A stretch of DNA of 11,431 nt. It comes from an uncultured Mycoplasmatota bacterium (GTDB lineage Bacteria > Bacillota_I > Bacilli_A > RF39 > UBA660). This document shows, piece after piece, positions 6,969 to 11,431 of this stretch. The notes under the pieces were generated by a model. The model worked only from the letters and a program-made list of their open reading frames with translations, was not told the DNA's origin and did not search any database. Within the stretch, counting starts at the first letter, position 1; the number at the start of each line of letters is the position of its first letter. The DNA lies in NCBI GenBank assembly GCA_900546055.1, contig URBG01000037.1:1-11431 (forward strand), given 5' to 3'. Made by a program: the position numbers and the translations under genes.

Positions 6969-7655
6969 TTATTCTTCTTCTCTGACTTCTTCTGATATGT
7001 ATAGTACTGTTAGAAGTACAAAGACAAATGCTTGCAATCCTCCATCAAATAAGTCGAAGTACATACAAGCAATGCTTGGAATACCCCATGGAAGACTTAC
7101 GAATAGTAGCTCCATCAAAATGTAAGCTCCTAATATGTTACCAAATAGTCGCATGCTTAGCGATAATGGTTTTGTGATAAACTCTAATAAATTAAATGGC
7201 AATAAGAAAGGTAGCGGATGGAATAATCGTTTGATAAATCCTTTAACTCCCTTTTTGTAAATGCCAGCACCAATAGCGACAATAACTGTCATTAACGCTA
7301 AAGCTACAGGAATGGCTAACGATCTAGTTGGCGGAGCCACAAGACCATGTGTAAGTTCGCCCATAAACAAAGCACCTAATGTGTTAGAAATAGCTAAGAA
7401 TAAACCAACTGTTCCGACATATGGGGCATAAGTCTTGCCTATTTTGCCCATAAAGCTTTCAGTAAAGTTAGTTACTGATTCAACTACTATTTCTGCAGTG
7501 TTTTGTAACCCACTTGGAATTTCCTTCATTTTTCTTGTTGCTAAAAAAGCCCAAAGAATTATAACGGCCATGGCTATCCATGACATTATAACTACATTGG
7601 TTATTGGAAGGTCCAAATAAGGTATTTCCCATACTACATTTACGCTGTCATTCAT
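6969..7655 (-). CDS. atpB: Fo ATP synthase a subunit
   Basis: Subunit a provides the two half-channels for ions at the c-ring and is the first gene of the operon. Multiple hydrophobic helices are visible. The essential arginine is R169 in LSLSMRLFGN (165-174), with N173 alongside, and the last helix carries GGLQAFVF (205-212) with the conserved Gln208. APPT (107-110) and ALAL near 118 also match the family. At 228 aa it is on the short side but complete. ATG is preceded by AGGTGAT. No atpI gene is found upstream; the next gene is an unrelated sugar phosphate mutase. Confidence 0.98.
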   Translation of the reverse strand: MNDSVNVVWEIPYLDLPITNVVIMSWIAMAVIILWAFLATRKMKEIPSGLQNTAEIVVESVTNFTESFMGKIGKTYAPYVGTVGLFLAISNTLGALFMGELTHGLVAPPTRSLAIPVALALMTVIVAIGAGIYKKGVKGFIKRLFHPLPFLLPFNLLEFITKPLSLSMRLFGNILGAYILMELLFVSLPWGIPSIACMYFDLFDGGLQAFVFVLLTVLYISEEVREEE

Positions 7656-7703
7656 ATTATCACCTATCTAATAATTTGATGAGATTATCACACACACTAT
7701 TAG

Positions 7704-7732
7704 ATTATATAGTAAAATATCAAAAAAATCAA
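7704..7732 (-). promoter_or_regulatory. Promoter of the atp operon
   Basis: On the minus strand, TTGATT (7732-7727) and TATAAT (7709-7704) are separated by exactly 17 bases. The expected start is near 7697, giving an approximately 42-base leader before atpB. It lies downstream of the mutase terminator, so the operon is its own transcription unit. Confidence 0.8.
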
Positions 7733-7738
7733 TACATT

Positions 7739-7764
7739 TTTCACTTTATTTCACATTAATTTCA
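7739..7764 (-). promoter_or_regulatory. Phased A/T element upstream of the atp -35 box
   Basis: Three TTTCA units (7739-7743, 7749-7753, 7760-7764; TGAAA on the transcribed sense strand) recur every 10-11 bases, about one helical turn, starting seven bases upstream of the -35 box. The position suits an UP-like element bound by RNA polymerase alpha or a one-face protein site. The evidence is spacing only. Confidence 0.3.
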
Positions 7765-7818
7765 AATTGTAATTATTAAAGAATATTTTTTATTTGGTTT
7801 TATTGTTTTAATTATTAA

Positions 7819-7845
7819 AAAAGTATTCTTTTTAGGAATACTTTT
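7819..7845 (-). terminator. Terminator of the phosphomutase gene
   Basis: Read on the minus strand, AAAAGTATTC pairs perfectly with GAATACTTTT over 10 bp (arms 7836-7845 and 7819-7828) around a 7-base loop. The T-run continues for two more T's beyond the stem. The loop contains the stop codon of the gene, so the terminator overlaps the coding end. Confidence 0.8.
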
Positions 7846-9232
7846 CAATCATTCTATCAATTGCTTCAGTGAATTCTTCTCTAATTTTTTCTAATTCTTT
7901 TTCACTTTTAGCTTCAAATCTAACGGTTAAATTTGGGCCAGTATTACTAGCTCTAATCAAAGCCCAACTGTTTTTAAATTCAACTCTTACACCATCGATG
8001 TCTTCATAATGATAGCCATTTTCGATGACATAATCTTTAATACCATTTACAATATCGAATTTGTTTTCTTCGGTAACTTTAATTTTTAATTCTTCGGTTG
8101 AATAATATTTGTTTACACCTTTCAATAAATCACTGAAATCTTTATTCGTATTTGAAAGAATTTCAATTAAACGAAGAGCAGCATAAATTCCATCATCAAA
8201 GCCTTGATATCTATCTCTAAAGAATAAATGTCCCGAATATTCACCACCAAAGTCAAAGTCATCATTGGGATCGTTTAAATCTTCTTGCATTTTTAAATTA
8301 CAATAAGAATTTCCAGTACGGTTCATTACAGGTTTAATATTTAATTCTTCTAAGCCATCGATTAATGCTCTAGAACATTTAACATCAAATAAGGCTTTTT
8401 TATTATGCATATTATCTACGATATTACGATAAATTATTAACATGATTAAATCAGCTGTTATAAATTTACCATTTTCATCGACAACACCTACTCTATCTGC
8501 ATCGCCATCGATACCAATGCCGAAATCATAGCCTAATTCTTTAACACGTTTGCCTAAATCAATCATGTTTTCTCCTACAGCGGGATCAGGTATATGATTT
8601 GGAAATTCAGGATTGCTGTCGCAATAGATCAAATCGTATTCAATATCAAACATATCTAAAACGTCTTTGATTATTACACTGCCTGTTCCATTACCACAGT
8701 CGACAACAACTCTTACTTTACGATCTTTAAGGTCGATTTTGGTTTGAAGATTTTCCAAATAAGCTTTTTTTATGTCAGCATTAACGACTTCTCCTTCCCC
8801 TTTTGAAAAGTTTTGTTCATAAGTATAGTCTTTAAACTTTTCGATTAATTTACCATAGGCATTACCAACCTCGGAAAAAGAAATTTTAAAACCGTTATAT
8901 TCTTTTGGATTATGGCTTGCTGTAATCATAATACCAGTATAAATATTATAGTATATTTTAGCAAAATAATACATTGGAGTGGTAACCAATCCAAGATCAA
9001 TTACTGATACACCACTTTCAGTAAGACCTTTAATTAATGCTTCTCTAATTCTTGGAGAAGTTGTTCTATTGTCATGTCCAACTACAACTTTATAATTATT
9101 ATCTTTTAAAACATAGCTACCAAAACTGCGCCCAATTGTATATGCAACATCTTCAGTTAAGTCTTCATCAGCGATACCTCTTAAATCATATTCTCTAAAA
9201 ATGTTGGGATTTATGTTTTTTGTTAATTCCAC
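7832..9232 (-). CDS. Phosphomannomutase/phosphoglucomutase (GTG start)
   Basis: This is a member of the alpha-D-phosphohexomutase superfamily, which interconverts hexose 6- and 1-phosphates (Man or Glc) for sugar-nucleotide synthesis. Domains appear in order: FREYDLRG near the start (12-19), the phosphoserine loop TASHNPKEYNG with catalytic S106 (104-114), the Mg-binding DGDADR (242-247), the sugar-specificity loop GGEYSGH (329-335), and the phosphate-binding RASNTGP (427-433). The GEYSGH loop is the form seen in dual-specificity PMM/PGM enzymes such as AlgC. At 466 aa the length is normal. The start is GTG with AAGGAG 8 bases upstream; an ATG in that leader is out of frame. It has its own promoter and terminator. 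PMM versus PGM preference cannot be decided from sequence. Confidence 0.95.
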   Translation of the reverse strand: MELTKNINPNIFREYDLRGIADEDLTEDVAYTIGRSFGSYVLKDNNYKVVVGHDNRTTSPRIREALIKGLTESGVSVIDLGLVTTPMYYFAKIYYNIYTGIMITASHNPKEYNGFKISFSEVGNAYGKLIEKFKDYTYEQNFSKGEGEVVNADIKKAYLENLQTKIDLKDRKVRVVVDCGNGTGSVIIKDVLDMFDIEYDLIYCDSNPEFPNHIPDPAVGENMIDLGKRVKELGYDFGIGIDGDADRVGVVDENGKFITADLIMLIIYRNIVDNMHNKKALFDVKCSRALIDGLEELNIKPVMNRTGNSYCNLKMQEDLNDPNDDFDFGGEYSGHLFFRDRYQGFDDGIYAALRLIEILSNTNKDFSDLLKGVNKYYSTEELKIKVTEENKFDIVNGIKDYVIENGYHYEDIDGVRVEFKNSWALIRASNTGPNLTVRFEAKSEKELEKIREEFTEAIDRMIEKYS

Positions 9233-9240
9233 TCTATCAT

Positions 9241-9246
9241 CTCCTT
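9241..9246 (-). promoter_or_regulatory. Ribosome binding site fixing the GTG start of the mutase
   Basis: AAGGAG on the minus strand lies 8 bases before GTG (9232-9230). The nearby ATG at 9238-9236 is in another frame and too close to the site, so GTG is preferred. Confidence 0.75.
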
Positions 9247-9251
9247 ATTCT

Positions 9252-9280
9252 ATTATATATTAATTGTTTGAAACCAGCAA
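9252..9280 (-). promoter_or_regulatory. Promoter of the phosphomutase gene
   Basis: On the minus strand, TTGCTG (9280-9275) and TATAAT (9257-9252) are 17 bases apart. The predicted start (about 9245) falls at the ribosome binding site, so the leader would be very short. Confidence 0.6.
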
Positions 9281-9322
9281 TATCATTATTTTTTACTTTA
9301 CATAATTAGGCGGCATATTAAG

Positions 9323-9328
9323 TATAAT
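9323..9328 (+). promoter_or_regulatory. Possible -10 box for the deacetylase gene
   Basis: TATAAT is a perfect -10, but no good -35 lies 16-18 bases upstream (TTTACA at 9297-9302 is 20 bases away). A start near 9335 would leave only about nine bases before ATG, cutting into AGGTGAT (9334-9340), so this call is tentative. Confidence 0.3.
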
Positions 9329-9343
9329 TAATTAGGTGATTTT

Positions 9344-10399
9344 ATGAAGAAAAAAAGAATACGGATACTTATTTTAGGATTGATCATTATTGTTGGAGTA
9401 ATTATTTGGTTTAAATTTGACAATATAACTAAAAATGAATCAATGCCAAAAATCACTTTGACTGGTAATAAGATTATTACGATCAATTTAGGTGATACAT
9501 ATAAGGAAGAAGGTTATCAGGCTTATGATGAAAAAGATGGAAACATCACTAGTAAAGTTAAGGTAACTAAGGATACTAATTACGATAAAGCTGGAACTTA
9601 TCAAATTACATATAAAGTTAAAAATTCAAATGGAACAATAGCAATGGCTCAAAGATTTGTAAAGGTGGTAGAAAAACCATATTACAAAGATAGTTACGAT
9701 AAGATTGACAATAAAATGCGCGGTTGGTGGAGTGATAATAAAAAGGATCATAATCGGCCAGCTGGGGGCGCAGATATTAATGAGCTAAAAAAATACGGAG
9801 CTTATTTTATGGGGCCTAATGAAAAGGTTTTATATTTAACTTTTGATGAAGGCGGAAATGAAACTTACGTTAAAGAAATTGTTAATGTTTTAAATGATAA
9901 TGATGTCAAAGGCACTTTCTTTTTGTGTAAACACTACATGGTATCAAACCAGGACTTAGTTAAACAAATGGCTGAAGCTGGACATTCAATTGGTAATCAT
10001 ACAGCTAACCACTATAGTATGCCGGGTCTTGCGACTAAAGAAAATTATTCAAAATATTTAGCTGAGATTCAAAGTATGGAAAAGGCTTATTATGAAATTA
10101 CAGGCAAAGAGATGGATAAAGTTTATCGTGACCCTAGAGGAGAATGGAGCTACCGTGATTTACAAATGGTTAAGGATTTAGGCTACAGAAGTTTCTTTTA
10201 CAGTGCTGATTATTTAGACTGGAATGGCGATGTTACTAAGGAATACGCATTAAATGAACTAATGAAACGCTACCATAATGGAGCCATATATTTACTCCAT
10301 CCTAAAAATAAAGGTAACTATGAAGCTTTAGATACTTTTATTAAGGAAATGAAAAAATTAGGTTATAGATTCGATCTTGTAAAAAATATCCCAAGTTAG
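9344..10399 (+). CDS. Membrane-anchored PdaA-like polysaccharide deacetylase with Ig-like domain
   Basis: The protein starts with a basic cap and one membrane helix (about 5-23), so the rest faces outside. Residues 35-109 resemble a bacterial Ig-like domain of the DUF5011 type (LGDTYKEEGYQAYDEKDGNI then AGTYQITYKV). Residues 125-351 are a NodB-type deacetylase closest to PdaA (muramic acid deacetylase) of Bacillus. Motifs are TFDEGG (166-171, general base D168), the metal-binding NHTANH (218-223, H219 and H223), YRDPRGEWS (261-269), LDW (291-293) and LLH (317-319). E169 replaces the second Asp of classic NodB motif 1, a position that also varies in PdaA-type enzymes. It probably removes acetyl groups from cell-wall sugars. 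ATG with AGGTGA upstream. Exact substrate is not certain. Confidence 0.92.
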   Translation: MKKKRIRILILGLIIIVGVIIWFKFDNITKNESMPKITLTGNKIITINLGDTYKEEGYQAYDEKDGNITSKVKVTKDTNYDKAGTYQITYKVKNSNGTIAMAQRFVKVVEKPYYKDSYDKIDNKMRGWWSDNKKDHNRPAGGADINELKKYGAYFMGPNEKVLYLTFDEGGNETYVKEIVNVLNDNDVKGTFFLCKHYMVSNQDLVKQMAEAGHSIGNHTANHYSMPGLATKENYSKYLAEIQSMEKAYYEITGKEMDKVYRDPRGEWSYRDLQMVKDLGYRSFFYSADYLDWNGDVTKEYALNELMKRYHNGAIYLLHPKNKGNYEALDTFIKEMKKLGYRFDLVKNIPS

Positions 10400-10409
10400 G
10401 ATATTTTTT
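10381..10409. terminator. Bidirectional terminator between deacetylase and last gene
   Basis: AAAAAATATCC (10381-10391) pairs with GGATATTTTTT (10399-10409) over 11 bp with a 7-base loop, followed by another T on the plus strand and a matching T-run on the minus strand. The loop and right arm contain the deacetylase stop codon, and the right arm touches the last gene's stop codon. Confidence 0.85.
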
Positions 10410-11425
10410 TACTTAATAACGTACGGATCATCTTTCGTTCCTGAGCCGATTAATTTAATCTCTGGTTTTAAATGAACAACAGGTCTAACCTGATATGCTG
10501 TAATCACTGGATAGCCACTAACACCACCTTTAATTCCGTTACCTAAATAAGCTCCTACCGTCCTCACATACGCAGTTGCTGCAGCATTTATACTACTTGT
10601 TGCACTATAGGGAATCATAGTCCATGTCTCCTTTTTTATAGCATCTAGATAATTGCCATTTTCTAAGGTACATGGAGTTTCTGTAATTGACCTGGAGTTA
10701 TTTATTGAATTACAATTTTCATTCGTGCTGGCTTTTAAAAAATCACTTATTGTGAAAAGCCCTACTTTCCCAGTCCATGTATTTAATTTCTCTTGTTTGT
10801 AAATATCGGCAATTTTTGGGTCATTACTACTAATCACTTTACCTATATTATAAGAATGACTTATTATATATTCTTTGTCTTTTAAACCTTCGTAATATTC
10901 CGTGTTTAGATATGTATTTAAAGAGGCATCAGTACTAACAGTACCCTGATTTTGACCATCTGTAAAGTTTCCCGGCTGAGCGCTCCATACATTGCACCCT
11001 AAGTATTGTTCCTTATCATTAAATGTATAAATTCTATTGCAGTAGGTATTATTGTCATTGTTTCGATTTGTAGCTAAATCCCAAGCAATACTATTTACGC
11101 TGTCCTTTTTAATGATCTTTAAAGCATCATCTTCCTCAATGGCGATAATTTGCCAAAGTTCATCATTAAAAACTATATAATTATTGGGTTCTTGCCCCCT
11201 ATAAATATATCTTTCATCTTCGTAATTGTCTTTATATAAACCATCACCAGAAGTAATAACTTTCTTTTTTAATTGCCAGGCAGCATTATAATCTTTTATA
11301 TTACCTTTGGCATTTATGCTTAAATTAGTATTAAAAGCGGCATAGCCTACGGTCATTATTAACAATAAACAAATAGATAGGCTGATAATTATTCTAATTT
11401 GTTTTTTGTTTTTTCGTCTTCTCAT
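10409..11425 (-). CDS. Exported surface protein, DUF6273-like, function unknown
   Basis: A Lys/Arg-rich start and one hydrophobic helix (about 11-29) end in TVGYAAFNTNLSI, a layout seen in signal/anchor segments of Firmicutes surface proteins and reminiscent of TasA/CalY-type exported proteins. The remaining ~305 residues should be extracellular. The blocks WQIIAIEEDDALKIIKKDS (91-109), SLNTYLNTEYYEGL (168-181), WTGKVGLFTISDFLKA (217-232) and a terminal VRPVVHLKPEIKLIGSG (313-329) then DDPYVI match my memory of the DUF6273 family of uncharacterised secreted proteins. Four extracellular Cys (C129, C144, C238, C252) are spaced as two likely disulfides. Only six bases precede the ATG in the window, so its ribosome binding site is not visible and the start is not fully proven. 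The gene is convergent with the deacetylase. Confidence 0.8.
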   Translation of the reverse strand: MRRRKNKKQIRIIISLSICLLLIMTVGYAAFNTNLSINAKGNIKDYNAAWQLKKKVITSGDGLYKDNYEDERYIYRGQEPNNYIVFNDELWQIIAIEEDDALKIIKKDSVNSIAWDLATNRNNDNNTYCNRIYTFNDKEQYLGCNVWSAQPGNFTDGQNQGTVSTDASLNTYLNTEYYEGLKDKEYIISHSYNIGKVISSNDPKIADIYKQEKLNTWTGKVGLFTISDFLKASTNENCNSINNSRSITETPCTLENGNYLDAIKKETWTMIPYSATSSINAAATAYVRTVGAYLGNGIKGGVSGYPVITAYQVRPVVHLKPEIKLIGSGTKDDPYVIK

Positions 11426-11431
11426 ATACTT

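Noticed and set aside
7770..7819. Direct repeat TAATTATTAAA (7770-7780 and 7809-7819)
   Set aside because: Pure A/T 11-mer in an A/T-rich spacer; chance is likely, and the second copy overlaps the terminator T-run.

Overview
The window looks like chromosome of an AT-rich, low-GC Gram-positive bacterium (Bacillota/Firmicutes, possibly an uncultured gut lineage near Erysipelotrichia or the Mollicutes). This rests on the strongly A/T-biased third positions, AGGAGG- and AGGTGA-type ribosome binding sites, TTGaxx-N16/17-TATAAT promoters, a Bacilli-style F-type ATP synthase operon, and a PdaA-like peptidoglycan deacetylase that implies a walled cell. All conserved genes read full length with TGA treated as a stop, so nothing here shows the Mycoplasma code, although none of the 13 genes ends in TGA.

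Left part (1-1395): a tRNA-Pro(CGG) cut by the window edge (minus strand) and a complete tRNA-Thr(GGT) (plus strand) share a divergent promoter region. Next, on the minus strand, is an unrecognised 190-aa soluble protein with a near-consensus promoter. Divergent from it is a small XRE-family regulator that appears to have lost the C-terminal membrane part of its family. An inverted repeat lies just before the regulator's ribosome binding site. Hairpin terminators separate these units from their convergent neighbours.

Centre (1396-7732): a complete eight-gene F1Fo ATP synthase operon on the minus strand, transcribed atpB-atpE-atpF-atpH-atpA-atpG-atpD-atpC (subunits a, c, b, delta, alpha, gamma, beta, epsilon) from a good promoter at about 7704-7732. 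No atpI lies upstream. Spacers are 8-24 bases except the 80-base atpE-atpF gap, which holds a perfect 12-bp hairpin. The c subunit has the essential Glu but lacks the known Na+-ligand residues, so proton coupling is likely. The operon ends in a bidirectional terminator that includes the atpC stop codon.

Right part (7832-11431): a minus-strand phosphomannomutase/phosphoglucomutase with its own promoter and terminator, which makes sugar-1-phosphates for surface polymers. Divergent from it is a membrane-anchored, PdaA-like polysaccharide deacetylase carrying an Ig-like domain. Convergent with the deacetylase, and sharing a terminator, is an exported protein of a poorly characterised family (TM/signal start, four extracellular Cys, C-terminal region resembling DUF6273 proteins). 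Together these form a cell-envelope neighbourhood beside the energy-conversion operon. No mobile element, CRISPR array or intergenic stretch over 300 bases was seen; the longest spacers are 7656-7831 and 835-1003.
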